Numbered from the stretch's first letter, positions 1 to 8,616 are shown. The stretch is DNA of 15,788 bases from Bacteroidota bacterium (GCA_003456055.1 DMPG01000341.1:15796-31583), one strand, 5' to 3'. Notes: generated from the letters alone by a model not told the origin. Made by a program: numbers and translations.

Positions 1-719
1 TCGCCGTAATATTCTCCGCAGACCAAAAGGCGGATGTTCATTTTTTGTTGTACAATTTTCATTGCATCGATCAGAACATGTAATCCTTTGTATGGACGAA
101 TGTAGCCAAAAAACATGATCACTTTTTCATCGGTGATGTTTAATTGTTTGCGGGCTTCCGCTTTTGGAATACGGTTGTGAAACAGATCGAACATTGGAAG
201 TGCGACACGTTTATATTTTGCTTCTGGAAGAAGAGATAACAGATCTTTTTCCACCGAAGCGGACTGAGCGATAAAATAATCGGTAAATCTAATGAGCCAG
301 CGAGTGAAAAATATATCACCGGGGCGCTTTTCATGCGGTATCAAATTGTGAAGAATTGTCAGTGTTTTTGTCTTTTTTGTTCGAAGTAATGCATGAAGTG
401 TTCCTGAGCTTGGAGCAAGGAATGGAATCCAAAATGTTGATATCACAAGATCGGCATTGTGTTTCCGCAATCGTAATCCTTGTGCAATCCAGTTAAACGG
501 ATTGATAGAATCGATCAGTGCCGTGCTTGGAACAGGAATTCCGGCATCACCGCTTTCTTCCTGCGTCTTTCCCGGGAACAATATCTTTGGGTATTGGCGT
601 GTGAACGAAATGACGGAAACATCATGTCCTCGTTTTGTCAGGTGTGTGTATAGCATTGCAATAAAATGCGCCATTCCGCCGCGAAGAGGATACGAAGGAC
701 CGAAAAGAAGGATTTTCAT
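1..719 (-). CDS. Glycosyltransferase family 4 (GT-B), C-terminus cut by window edge
   Basis: Reading the minus strand from the ATG at 719 gives 239 codons without a stop up to the window edge. The start MKILLFGPSYPLRGGMAHFI has the Gly-rich first loop of GT-B glycosyltransferases (GG at residues 14-15). RQYPKILFPGKTQ (41-53) and ILHNLIPHE (122-130) resemble a common family of bacterial GT4 (group 1) enzymes. FFGYIRPYKGLHVLIDAM (203-220) is the start of the second Rossmann domain, which binds the nucleotide-sugar donor. The catalytic E-x7-E region lies outside the window. A stop codon three codons upstream makes this the only usable start; no clear Shine-Dalgarno is seen. By family it would transfer a sugar from a nucleotide donor in the cytoplasm, probably for surface polysaccharide or glycolipid synthesis; donor and acceptor are unknown. 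A terminator separates it from the next gene upstream, so it is probably transcribed separately. Confidence 0.85.
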   Translation of the reverse strand, partial: MKILLFGPSYPLRGGMAHFIAMLYTHLTKRGHDVSVISFTRQYPKILFPGKTQEESGDAGIPVPSTALIDSINPFNWIAQGLRLRKHNADLVISTFWIPFLAPSSGTLHALLRTKKTKTLTILHNLIPHEKRPGDIFFTRWLIRFTDYFIAQSASVEKDLLSLLPEAKYKRVALPMFDLFHNRIPKAEARKQLNITDEKVIMFFGYIRPYKGLHVLIDAMKIVQQKMNIRLLVCGEYYG

Positions 720-777
720 GGCTGATTACACAACATAAATATGCGTCAAATAAATAATTGGAATTTTTAACCGCTTG

Positions 778-806
778 AAAAAAAGATGCCGAACCAAGTT
801 CGGCAT
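778..806 (-). terminator. Rho-independent terminator after the GT2 glycosyltransferase
   Basis: A perfect 9-bp stem (786-794 with 798-806, arms ATGCCGAAC / GTTCGGCAT) closes a 3-nt loop. On the minus strand it is followed, after one C, by seven U residues (778-784). It lies about 30 nt past the stop of the minus-strand GT2 gene. Confidence 0.88.
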
Positions 807-835
807 TCTGATGCAAATAATTTCAGAACTTCTCG

Positions 836-2077
836 TTAATTTATCTCTTCCTTAATAGAATATTCCCGTTCCATCTGCTGATTGCGCGTAATGAGTTCAC
901 CAAGAAGTCCCATTGAAACGAACTGTACTCCAACAATGATCATGATTAACGCAACAATAAAGAGAGGACGGTTGCTCAGCGGTTGACCATTGAAATATTT
1001 CTCATACGCTAACCACAAACTGATAAAGAGACCTGCAATGGATGAAACTATTCCCCATCCGCCAAACAAATGAAGGGGACGTGATACGTATCGGGTTGTG
1101 AACACAACGGTCAACAAATCCAAAAAACCGCGCGAGTATCTCGCCATACCAAACTTCGTTTTTCCAAATTTACGCGGACGATGATTAACAACTGTTTCGC
1201 CGACTTTGAATCCCAGCCAATGAGCAAGTGCGGGAATGTAACGATGTAATTCGCCGTACACATTAACACTTTTTACAACATCGTTTTTATATCCCTTCAA
1301 TCCGCAATTGAAATCATGGATGTTGATACCTGTTACTTTTGCGGTAACAAAATTAAAAAATTTTGAAGGAATGGTTTTGCCAAGCGGATCTTTTCTTTTT
1401 TTCTTCCATCCGGAAACAACATCGAGTCCCCCTTTAAGTTCGCGTATAATATTGGGGATTTCTGCGGGATCATCTTGAAGATCTGCATCCATTGTAACAA
1501 CAAAGTCACCTTGTGCTTTTTGAAAACCGACTGCAAGCGCCGCACTTTTACCGTAGTTTCTGCGGAATCGTACTGCTTTCACACGGTTGTTGCGCTGGCG
1601 AAGTTCGCGAAGCACTTTGAAGGAGTTATCCGTAGAACCATCGTCCACAAAGATCAACTCGTAATTACCGCCGATGCGTGACAAAACATTCTTCAGCTGT
1701 TCGTGAAGTTCGCGGAGCGACTCTTCTTCGTTCAACAATGGAATAATAACTGAAACAAGCGTATTTCTAGTTTGAGGTTGAGATTGTTGCTGGGGCCGGG
1801 GTTGTTTTTGCTGTCGCTGTTGTGGTGGCCTCTGTGGTTGTTTTTGTTGCTGTTGAGGTTGAGACTGAGATTGCTTTTCCTCAACAACCTCTGGAAAAAT
1901 TGACGCAGGTAATTCGTCTGCCTTTTCCAATGATGGAAATTCTGATTCCGGTTTTCGCTGCGGGCGAGGATATTTTCCCCGAAAATTTTTTCGGCGAAAC
2001 GGATTTTCCCGTTTCGGGTTGTTGTTAGGCTGTTCTGATGACGATTCTGGGGTTTGTTCTGGAGTCTCTTCTGCCAT
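836..2077 (-). CDS. Family 2 polyprenyl-phosphate glycosyltransferase (DPM1/GtrB-like) with Gln/Pro-rich N-terminal tail
   Basis: The 413-residue protein has a GT-A catalytic domain from about residue 106: VSVIIPLLNEEESL (108-121), VDDGSTD (144-150) and DADLQDDP (197-204), which carry the nucleotide- and metal-binding acidic residues. CGLKGY (258-263) and the basic loop around 298-310 are typical of dolichyl/undecaprenyl-phosphate sugar transferases. Two membrane helices follow (about 335-357 and 371-393), as in GtrB/ArnC-type enzymes, so it should act at the inner face of the cytoplasmic membrane and move a sugar from a nucleotide donor to a polyprenyl phosphate. Residues 1-105 are unusual: acidic and Pro-rich, then basic, then a Gln/Pro/Arg tract (69-103), probably disordered. 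Family members usually start close to the VSVIIP strand. The ATG at 2077 has only a weak ribosome site, but no closer ATG exists before the catalytic core, so the tail appears to be coded. The specific sugar cannot be told from sequence. Confidence 0.88.
   Translation of the reverse strand: MAEETPEQTPESSSEQPNNNPKRENPFRRKNFRGKYPRPQRKPESEFPSLEKADELPASIFPEVVEEKQSQSQPQQQQKQPQRPPQQRQQKQPRPQQQSQPQTRNTLVSVIIPLLNEEESLRELHEQLKNVLSRIGGNYELIFVDDGSTDNSFKVLRELRQRNNRVKAVRFRRNYGKSAALAVGFQKAQGDFVVTMDADLQDDPAEIPNIIRELKGGLDVVSGWKKKRKDPLGKTIPSKFFNFVTAKVTGINIHDFNCGLKGYKNDVVKSVNVYGELHRYIPALAHWLGFKVGETVVNHRPRKFGKTKFGMARYSRGFLDLLTVVFTTRYVSRPLHLFGGWGIVSSIAGLFISLWLAYEKYFNGQPLSNRPLFIVALIMIIVGVQFVSMGLLGELITRNQQMEREYSIKEEIN
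1769..1873 (-). repeat. Low-complexity Gln/Pro coding tract inside the GT2 gene
   Basis: These bases encode residues 69-103 of the GT2 protein, almost entirely Gln, Pro, Arg, Lys and Ser. The DNA is a degenerate run of CAA/CAG/CCA-type codons (seen on the plus strand as repeated ttgttg/ctgttg units). Such tracts can change length by replication slippage. Confidence 0.8.
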
Positions 2078-2134
2078 ACGCTCAATAAAAAAATTGTGTC
2101 ATTACGAGGGTTCACGATATTTATTTATCGGAAC

Positions 2135-2158
2135 GACGGTGCAAACTGTTTGCGCGTC
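2135..2158. promoter_or_regulatory. Interrupted palindrome upstream of the GT2 gene, possible operator
   Basis: GACG-(2)-GCAAAC-T-GTTTGC-(1)-CGTC forms an imperfect dyad of 10 bp per side. It is centred about 70 bp upstream of the GT2 start, in the 164-bp gap after the helicase-like gene. No U-tract follows on either strand, so it does not look like an intrinsic terminator. A regulator binding site is one reading; chance or an RNA hairpin are others. Confidence 0.3.
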
Positions 2159-2241
2159 GATGTTTTTATCTCGAAATAACAGAAAGTTGAATAAAATGTT
2201 GACTCAAAGTAGCATAAAACGAAGTAAAATGCAATGCGGTA

Positions 2242-4980
2242 TTATGCGCGAATTTGGTTGATGATGTTGTCGAGATATTTTTCCATTCGATTTAAAAACA
2301 CAATATACGCATTCATCCAATCAACCGGTGTCACCGGTTTTTTTCCAATGCAATCATTAAAGATCTTTTGAATGCTCTGTGCAAGACGATGTTTACCTTC
2401 TTCAACGACCATTTCAAGGTCAGAATGATAAAAAGAGTGGATCTGTTGTAGATCGATCGGTAATTTTGAGTCGACTCTTGCTTTTTGAAATAACGGGTGT
2501 TCAATTTTCCGCACATCGCTCGTTTCATAGATCAGCAGATTCCACATATCCATTACGATCTTAAAATCATTCTCATTCTGACAATCATGCTCCGGAAGAA
2601 TTGAAGAATATTTCTGTGTTTCAACGGTTGTTTTATAGAGCGGGAGCGCTCCAAGATATTGTGTGATGAGATTAATCATATCGCGATGAGCAAGAACTCG
2701 TAACGCCGCGAGTCGAATTTCAGCTTTAAGTTTTTTATCGGTTGCTGCAATAGAGTTGACCGGTGCATTCTTTGATGAATCAAGAGTTGATTGTTTAGAT
2801 TGTTCAAGCGCAAGTGTATACTCGGATTGCTTCTTTTCTCTTTCGCTGCTAAAGATTACTTTTTGACGGAGTCCATGCGGAAGATCATCAAACCGACGAA
2901 CAGCGCTGACTATTGCTGCTTCATTTTCACGAATTGGAACTATTTTTTCCAGCAACGCAGAAACAAATCTTCCTTTGTACTTATTTTTAAAATGAGCAAC
3001 GTCTGCAACAATATACAGGTCGTCAGTAACGGTTGAAAAAAGCGTGTTGAACATATCGGCAATCTGTACCAGTCCAACCTTTTTATCATCCAACGAACGC
3101 AATGTAAAATCTATACCGGCAACTGTAAGATCAAAAATAACCGCACGCTTTGAGCATAATCGAATTGAACCGAGCGATGCAATCTCAACCTCACCAAACT
3201 GATGTGCTTTCAAATGTTCCCTCAAGAACAATGGCTGTCCGCTCGGTGGTGTAACGATCAAAATATCGGTAAGGGTGATTGTCCCGCTCAACAACGCATG
3301 TTTTATACAATCAACAACCCGTTTTGCGCTCACTTCGTTGAATGGAAGAATTTTTTTCTTTCCGACATACTGTGGAGATACTGCATGCTGATCTTCTGTG
3401 TTTATTAGGAAAATCCTTCCCTTTTTTCCCTGTTGAATATCGCTGTTCTCCAGTGCCGCTGTCAAACTTGCTGTAAAAATTGTCGGAGTGGAATTATCCG
3501 GATGCAATTCGCTGACAACCGAGAGCGGAAGAAGGTTAACCATGAAACGATACTGATCAACATCCTCGTTCTGATAGTATGTGAAATAATTTTTGTGAAG
3601 CCATTTACGCGCAGCATCAAACTGTGATATTGATTGCGGTGGTTGTTCTGTCACATTTGCCAAAATAAAACATCGTTCTTTTGCCAACGATGCAAATAAA
3701 AAAAACTCCGGCAGACTCAACGAGTGAGCATCGTCGATACAAACAATATCAAAGGATGAGTACACAAATTTCGGCATTGTGATAATATTGTGAAACGTAG
3801 TAATGAAACACTGTTTCGACAAAATGATCTCTTCTATCTTTTTTATATCTTCTTGCGGAAACTGTGTAGATGCAAATCGTTCAAATATTTTTTTGTCTTT
3901 AAGGGGGACGGGAAGTAACTCTCTTTTTTTCCAGTGATTTTTATTAAGGATGCTTTCATCGTGTTGCAATCGCTCAAGAAGTGTTTGTTTATTACGTATT
4001 TTAGATTGTAATTCCTCAACGGCTTTTTTCCCTGTTCGTAACCGTTCTATCATCGAGGCGTTTTGCAATCGGTTTAATTCGTCTTTTATGTATTTTAATT
4101 CTTCGTTTGCTTTTTCTATCAGCCTCTGTTTTTCCGTAAGTTTGTCGTGAAGAATTTGAACCTCCGCGTATTCGGATTCCGCGGCAATGATAGAAAGTAA
4201 TTTGGTTAAGCCGATGTGTGTCTCGTCGGTGATCGGCGGTGTCTTCGGAAAATAATCTATAGAAACAGCTGACCCTGAAAATAATCCTCCGCTCATCACG
4301 GCAATGGAATCTTCTATCGCATTCGGATTGACTTCGGCAACTTCTTTTAAACAATTCCGGAGACTTTCAGCAGAACTGGAAAGGTATAGTATGCGTTTCT
4401 TTTCGCGGATCCCGTTTAACAACAGAAGGGCTCCAACGCCGGTTTTTCCGCTTTTACGTTCTCCGATAATGAAAGAGATTTTTCTGTTCAGCGATTGTTT
4501 TATCGATTCTTGCTGCGAGGATGAAAATGTTGATGCAAATATTGGCTCTTTTTTTGAAGGAAATTGATTGCCTTCAAAAGTTCTTTCAAATAGATTGTTG
4601 ACGATCTCGGTTGATGAAAATGTCGACCATTGTTTATTGAGCTGCTCAACACTTTCGGCCGGATTCCATTTGCATTCTATTTCAGAGACAAACTCGTTGA
4701 GATTGAAGGGGAACCGCAAAAATAAAAATTGACTTTGAACATCGGCAACAATTGCAACGAAAGAAAATCGAACAGCGGTGCCTATTGTACAGCGTACGGT
4801 TGTCGAAGGAACGAAATGATAATTCTCGGGAATTTCAAATCGGTACACGCATGCGTCTCCACGTACAGCAATACGTTTGCCGTTGCTAAGAATTGCCTCG
4901 CGCGGCAATGAAGCAAGCGCATTGATCTCCTCTGTAATAACAGAACGAATCTCGCTTAAATGTTGATTGATTGAATCCAT
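2242..4980 (-). CDS. Divergent UPF1-like superfamily 1 helicase-fold protein, probably catalytically impaired
   Basis: With the ATG at 4980 the protein has 912 residues. An N-terminal beta-rich domain (about 25-120) precedes SSSQQESIKQSL and a Walker A loop GERKSGKT (173-180), the order seen in UPF1/Dna2-type SF1 helicases. A charged coiled coil (about 269-343) sits between motif I and motif II, where this group carries its stalk. Motif II reads IDDAH (415-419) rather than the usual DEA, and the expected GDxxQLPP of motif III reads ANVTEQPP (441-448). In the second RecA-like half, motif IV-like IVTPPSGQ (575-582) is followed by a motif V region ending VIFDL (about 614-618). The motif VI region FNTLFSTVTDDLYIVAD (about 644-660) lacks the usual arginine finger. 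A helical C-terminal region of about 230 residues is unassigned. So ATP may still bind, but hydrolysis and unwinding look doubtful. A TTG 15 codons upstream (5025) is open but has no ribosome site; CGCAAGAG before the ATG is a modest one. Role unknown; cytoplasmic. Confidence 0.65.
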   Translation of the reverse strand: MDSINQHLSEIRSVITEEINALASLPREAILSNGKRIAVRGDACVYRFEIPENYHFVPSTTVRCTIGTAVRFSFVAIVADVQSQFLFLRFPFNLNEFVSEIECKWNPAESVEQLNKQWSTFSSTEIVNNLFERTFEGNQFPSKKEPIFASTFSSSQQESIKQSLNRKISFIIGERKSGKTGVGALLLLNGIREKKRILYLSSSAESLRNCLKEVAEVNPNAIEDSIAVMSGGLFSGSAVSIDYFPKTPPITDETHIGLTKLLSIIAAESEYAEVQILHDKLTEKQRLIEKANEELKYIKDELNRLQNASMIERLRTGKKAVEELQSKIRNKQTLLERLQHDESILNKNHWKKRELLPVPLKDKKIFERFASTQFPQEDIKKIEEIILSKQCFITTFHNIITMPKFVYSSFDIVCIDDAHSLSLPEFFLFASLAKERCFILANVTEQPPQSISQFDAARKWLHKNYFTYYQNEDVDQYRFMVNLLPLSVVSELHPDNSTPTIFTASLTAALENSDIQQGKKGRIFLINTEDQHAVSPQYVGKKKILPFNEVSAKRVVDCIKHALLSGTITLTDILIVTPPSGQPLFLREHLKAHQFGEVEIASLGSIRLCSKRAVIFDLTVAGIDFTLRSLDDKKVGLVQIADMFNTLFSTVTDDLYIVADVAHFKNKYKGRFVSALLEKIVPIRENEAAIVSAVRRFDDLPHGLRQKVIFSSEREKKQSEYTLALEQSKQSTLDSSKNAPVNSIAATDKKLKAEIRLAALRVLAHRDMINLITQYLGALPLYKTTVETQKYSSILPEHDCQNENDFKIVMDMWNLLIYETSDVRKIEHPLFQKARVDSKLPIDLQQIHSFYHSDLEMVVEEGKHRLAQSIQKIFNDCIGKKPVTPVDWMNAYIVFLNRMEKYLDNIINQIRA

Positions 4981-5090
4981 GGCTTGGAATAACTCTTGCG
5001 GAAGATAATTCTCACGACCCTTCAAAGGGTAGTGAAATCGATTTACAAAGTCAACGGTGGAATCATTAGGATTGGTTAATTACAATGGTT

Positions 5091-5130
5091 TTAAAACAGA
5101 ACACCCCGCGTTATGCGGGATGTTCTGTTC
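5091..5130 (-). terminator. Strong hairpin terminator after the cold-shock gene
   Basis: A 15-bp stem (5095-5109 with 5115-5129, one G-U pair in the minus-strand RNA) closes a 5-nt loop. On the minus strand it runs into a short U-tract of four. It starts about 25 nt past the stop of the cold-shock gene and should separate it from the helicase-like gene downstream. Confidence 0.8.
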
Positions 5131-5154
5131 AAAAAGCAGTTTTTCGCTTGCGTA

Positions 5155-5355
5155 TTAGATAACGCGAACGTTTGCAGCTTGAAATCCTTTCGGACCTTGT
5201 TCAACGTCGAATTCGACTTTGTCGCCTTCGTTCAGGTTTTTATAACCTTCACCAACGATTGCTTTGAAGTGTACAAACACATCATCGCCGTTTGTGCGTG
5301 AGATAAAACCGAAACCTTTTGTTCCGTTGAACCATTTGACTGTTCCTTTTTCCAT
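5155..5355 (-). CDS. csp: Cold-shock domain protein (CspA family)
   Basis: The 66-residue protein is a single cold-shock domain, an OB-fold that binds single-stranded RNA and DNA. Both RNA-binding motifs are present: KGFGFI (RNP1, residues 13-18) and VFVHF (RNP2, 26-30), with KWFNGTKG at the start and [10 protein letters not shown] at the end. This is the normal length of the family. It probably acts as an RNA chaperone in the cytoplasm. The start at 5355 is set by AAAGGA eight bases upstream (5364-5369). An in-frame ATG three codons earlier would touch that site, and the open frame continues upstream only to a TTG at 5451. A long untranslated leader lies between this gene and the divergent ilvD, as is common for cold-shock genes. 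Which csp paralogue this is cannot be told. Confidence 0.96.
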   Translation of the reverse strand: MEKGTVKWFNGTKGFGFISRTNGDDVFVHFKAIVGEGYKNLNEGDKVEFDVEQGPKGFQAANVRVI

Positions 5356-5741
5356 GGAACACATCCTTTCATTTATGTTGTCCGGCAAGACCACCGGACG
5401 GGTGTACTCCGAGAATACCGACTTAGTTACCTTACTCGCTTTAAATTTCAAAAGCGGTTTCTCGATGATGGTGTGTTCAGAGAAAACAGGTGTAACGATC
5501 CATCAAACTGTAAAGACAAGCGGCTCTTACAACGCTACTGAGCAGAAGACTCCCTAAGGAGTTATTACGGTGTACTGTTAATTGACGTTATAAAGATATG
5601 TGAAAGAATTCATATTTCCTACAACAATTAATTAATAATATTTGTAACCAAAGTATTTCCGCGAATTCTTTGAATTTCCTCGAAAAATCAATACATTCTA
5701 TATGTTAAAAATCATAATTATTATCATACTTTAAGTATTCT
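5356..5741. promoter_or_regulatory. Divergent intergenic region: cold-shock leader and ilvD upstream region
   Basis: These 386 bp lie between the divergent csp and ilvD genes and must hold promoters for both; I cannot place either with confidence. On the csp side there is a hairpin GTCCGG-N8-CCGGAC (5380-5399) just upstream of the csp ribosome site, and a short dyad ACTCC-CTAA-GGAGT (5549-5562). TTGACG at 5582-5587 faces ilvD but no good -10 follows at the right spacing. The portion 5590-5741 is very AT-rich. No additional gene is supported here. Confidence 0.5.
5364..5369 (-). promoter_or_regulatory. Shine-Dalgarno site that fixes the cold-shock start
   Basis: AAAGGA on the minus strand, eight bases before the ATG at 5355. 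It excludes the ATG at 5364 and the TTG at 5451 as starts. Confidence 0.8.
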
Positions 5742-7418
5742 ATGGATAACGAACGAAGTTTTATCATCACCCAAGGAACAAACCGCTCACCAAATCGAGC
5801 AATGCTGCGTGCTGTTGGTTTTAATGATGGTGATTTTACTAAGCCGATTATTGGCGTAGCTAATGGATTTTCGACAATTACTCCTTGCAATATTGGGTTA
5901 AATGATCTTGCGGCTGTAGCCGAAAAAGGGATTAAAGACTCCGGAGGAATGCCGCAATCATTTGGAACGATCACCGCAAGCGACGGTATCGCTATGGGAA
6001 CAGAAGGAATGAAATTCTCCCTTGTTTCGCGGGAAGTGATTGCAGATTCAATTGAAACCGCTTGCAATGCGCAATGTATGGATGGGGTTATTGCGATCGG
6101 TGGATGCGACAAGAATATGCCGGGTGCAATGATCGCGTTTTCGAGGATGAACATTCCCGCTATATTCGTATACGGCGGAACAATAAAACCAGGACAACAT
6201 CCGAAAGATGGTAGAGATTTAAATATTGTCAGCGCGTTCGAGGCGGTCGGACAATTCAGCGCGGGGAAAATTTCTGAGACAGAATTAAAAGAAGTAGAAT
6301 GTTTTTCTTGTCCTGGAGCTGGTTCATGCGGCGGAATGTACACCGCAAATACGATGTCGTCAGCGTTCGAAGCAATGGGAATGAGCTTGATATACTCGTC
6401 TACAATGGCAGCGGAAGATCATGAAAAATCCGACAGCGCAAACGAATCGGGAAAAATATTGATGGGTGCAGTAAAGAACAAGATCCGACCCCGCGATATC
6501 ATCACCCGTAAGTCAATTGAGAATGCCATCACTGTTATTAACGCCATTGGTGGATCGACAAATGCGGTCCTTCATTTCTTGGCGATTGCTCATTCTGCAA
6601 ATATCCCGTTAACGATCGATGACTTCGAAACAATTAGAAAAAAAGTTCCTGTCCTCTGCGATCTGAAACCAAGCGGAAAATATCTCGTGGTAGATTTTCA
6701 CAAAGCCGGTGGTATTCCGCAGGTGATGAAAATATTGTTGAACCATGGACTTCTCCATGGAGATTGTTTAACGATTACCGGACAAACAATTGCTGAACTT
6801 TTAAAAGATGTTCCCAACGAACCATCGGCAAATCAGAGTGTCATTCAACCTTTCGATACACCATTGTATAAAGAAGGACATCTGATAATTTTAAAAGGAA
6901 ATCTCGCCTCTGAGGGTGCTGTCGCAAAAGTTACCGGTGTAAAAAATCCGATGATCACCGGACCGGCGCGTGTGTTCGACTCGGAAGAACTTGCGATGAC
7001 GGCAATCACTGAAAATATAATTCTCCCGGGAGATATTGTTGTTATTCGGTACGAAGGACCAAAGGGAGGGCCGGGAATGCGCGAGATGCTTGCGCCAACT
7101 TCAGCTATTATCGGAAGAGGACTAGGAGATAAGGTTGGACTTATTACTGATGGAAGATTTTCCGGCGGCACATACGGAATGGTGGTTGGTCATGTTGCAC
7201 CGGAAGCTGCTGTTGGTGGAACGATTGCGTTGATCAACGAAGGTGATTCGATCACCATTGATGCGACAAAAAATATTCTTCAGCTTAATGTTGATGAAAA
7301 AATAATCGCACAACGTCGAACTGCCTGGAAACCAAGAGAAGGAAAATACAAACGCGGCGTGATGGCAAAATATGCCAGGCTTGTTTCGACAAGTTCGCTC
7401 GGAGCTGTAACGGATTAA
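5742..7418 (+). CDS. ilvD: Dihydroxy-acid dehydratase
   Basis: The 558-residue protein matches the full length of IlvD/Edd-family dihydroxy-acid dehydratases. It converts 2,3-dihydroxy-3-methylbutanoate and 2,3-dihydroxy-3-methylpentanoate to the 2-keto acids, the third step of valine and isoleucine synthesis, in the cytoplasm. The three cysteines expected to hold the iron-sulfur cluster are seen: TPCN (Cys49), GGCDKNMPG (Cys122, with the metal-binding Asp123 and Lys124 next to it) and [14 protein letters not shown] (Cys196). The C-terminal domain has the signature GRFSGGTYG with the probable catalytic serine near residue 474. The cysteine pattern suggests the [2Fe-2S] type, as is usual for this subfamily. 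No other ilv or leu gene is in the window, so it appears to stand alone; a terminator follows at 7462. The start ATG has no clear Shine-Dalgarno. Confusion with phosphogluconate dehydratase (Edd) is unlikely given the length and motif wording. Confidence 0.97.
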   Translation: MDNERSFIITQGTNRSPNRAMLRAVGFNDGDFTKPIIGVANGFSTITPCNIGLNDLAAVAEKGIKDSGGMPQSFGTITASDGIAMGTEGMKFSLVSREVIADSIETACNAQCMDGVIAIGGCDKNMPGAMIAFSRMNIPAIFVYGGTIKPGQHPKDGRDLNIVSAFEAVGQFSAGKISETELKEVECFSCPGAGSCGGMYTANTMSSAFEAMGMSLIYSSTMAAEDHEKSDSANESGKILMGAVKNKIRPRDIITRKSIENAITVINAIGGSTNAVLHFLAIAHSANIPLTIDDFETIRKKVPVLCDLKPSGKYLVVDFHKAGGIPQVMKILLNHGLLHGDCLTITGQTIAELLKDVPNEPSANQSVIQPFDTPLYKEGHLIILKGNLASEGAVAKVTGVKNPMITGPARVFDSEELAMTAITENIILPGDIVVIRYEGPKGGPGMREMLAPTSAIIGRGLGDKVGLITDGRFSGGTYGMVVGHVAPEAAVGGTIALINEGDSITIDATKNILQLNVDEKIIAQRRTAWKPREGKYKRGVMAKYARLVSTSSLGAVTD

Positions 7419-7461
7419 ATTTGTTGGAAATTCCAACGCGGTATTGTATTTTTGTTACGGT

Positions 7462-7485
7462 AAAGCACCCGATGGGGTGCTTTTG
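7462..7485 (+). terminator. Rho-independent terminator after ilvD
   Basis: A perfect 9-bp stem AAAGCACCC / GGGTGCTTT (7462-7470 with 7475-7483) closes a GATG loop and runs into a short T-tract. It lies about 45 nt after the ilvD stop and 22 nt before the next gene's ATG. Confidence 0.82.
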
Positions 7486-7506
7486 TATGTTTATCTGTGG
7501 AGCAAA

Positions 7507-8616
7507 ATGAATCTTTTTTTTCTTATTGCAACTGTTTTTTGGTCATCTCTTTATGGTGAAGATCCAATAAAGCCGAGCGACATCAGCGGTAATGTTGAGA
7601 TGCGCTCAATAGTGGTTGCGACAAAATTCGACTCGTTGTTCCGTTCACTGTCAACAAAAAGAGGGTTTAACGGAAACGTGCTTATTGGTATGTCGGGCAA
7701 TGTTGTTTACAAAAATGCTTTTGGTTTCTCTAATCTAAAGACAAAAGAACTGCTAAACGTTAAATCGGTTTTTCAGATCGCATCGGTAACGAAACAATTC
7801 ACCGCAATTGCGATCATGATTCTGCACGAGCGTGGTCTGCTGGAATATTCCGACACAATACAAAAATTCATTCCCGATTTCCCTTATAAAAATATCACAA
7901 TAAAACAATTATTGGCACATCGTTCCGGGCTGCCTAATTACATGTATTTTGCAGCAAAATATTGGAAAAAGAAACGTGAGTATCTTACCAACGAACATCT
8001 GCTGGAAATTATGAAGGCTAATAAGCCTCGTCCGGAATTTGTTCCTGATCGACGTTACAAATACAGCAACACCGGTTACGCGATGCTGGCTTTGATTGTA
8101 GAGCGCGTATCGGGATTACCGTTCGATATCTTTATGGAAGAGAATGTGTTTCGGCCCATTGATATGACAAGTACGTTCGTCTATAATCCGCTCAACAAAA
8201 AAACGATTGAGTATGAAACGAATGGCTATAATCGAAACCGCCGAAAATCATACGAGGATTTTCTTGACGGTGTATGCGGTGACAAGGGAATTCATTCTTC
8301 GGTCGAAGATATGTTCCTGTGGGATCGGGCGTTGTATTCCGAACAATTGGTCAAACAGACCACGCTGGATGAAGCGTTCACACCGGTAAGTTATGATTAC
8401 AAGCGGGATAATAATTATGGGTATGGTTTTCGAATAGACAATCTTGCCGATGGAAGCAAGGTTGTCTACCATGGCGGATGGTGGCGTGGGTATAACTCTC
8501 TTTTTGTTCGTCGTTTGGGTGATCAAACAACCATTATCATACTGAGCAATAAGGTTAATTGGAGCTTTGGTGACATGGGGGATCTGTTAAGCATTATTGA
8601 TTCGGCGGATATGTAA
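7507..8616 (+). CDS. Exported serine hydrolase of the beta-lactamase/penicillin-binding (class C-like) fold
   Basis: From the ATG at 7507 the protein has 369 residues. It begins with a hydrophobic stretch (LFFLIATVFWSSLYG, 3-17) that looks like a signal peptide, so it should act in the periplasm or outside. The three active-site elements of the serine beta-lactamase/DD-peptidase fold are in order: SVTK (Ser93 nucleophile, Lys96), YSN (186-188) and HGG (322-324) in the place of the KTG box. LLAHRSGLPNY (135-145) is typical of the PF00144 family, which includes class C beta-lactamases, esterases and D-aminopeptidases. The substrate cannot be named; there is no reason to call it a resistance gene. 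GGAG lies four bases before this ATG. A TTG at 7444 would add 21 residues but puts the ilvD terminator inside the coding region and hides the signal peptide, so I rejected it. Confidence 0.88.
   Translation: MNLFFLIATVFWSSLYGEDPIKPSDISGNVEMRSIVVATKFDSLFRSLSTKRGFNGNVLIGMSGNVVYKNAFGFSNLKTKELLNVKSVFQIASVTKQFTAIAIMILHERGLLEYSDTIQKFIPDFPYKNITIKQLLAHRSGLPNYMYFAAKYWKKKREYLTNEHLLEIMKANKPRPEFVPDRRYKYSNTGYAMLALIVERVSGLPFDIFMEENVFRPIDMTSTFVYNPLNKKTIEYETNGYNRNRRKSYEDFLDGVCGDKGIHSSVEDMFLWDRALYSEQLVKQTTLDEAFTPVSYDYKRDNNYGYGFRIDNLADGSKVVYHGGWWRGYNSLFVRRLGDQTTIIILSNKVNWSFGDMGDLLSIIDSADM

Noticed and set aside
457..738. Plus-strand open frame of 93 codons
   Set aside because: It lies opposite the GT4 glycosyltransferase, whose minus-strand reading has clear family motifs; the plus-strand product resembles nothing.
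1732..2115. Minus-strand frame of 127 codons overlapping the GT2 N-terminus
   Set aside because: It is an out-of-frame reading of the same repetitive Gln/Pro tract. The GT2 frame joins directly to the catalytic domain.
5264..5557. Plus-strand frame of 97 codons across the cold-shock gene and its leader
   Set aside because: It is antisense to the cold-shock coding region and has no ribosome site or recognisable domain.
5705..6343. Minus-strand frame of 212 codons
   Set aside because: It is the antisense shadow of ilvD, which has complete family motifs.
7444..7506. TTG-started N-terminal extension of the serine hydrolase
   Set aside because: It would translate through the ilvD terminator and bury the signal peptide; the ATG at 7507 has a GGAG site.
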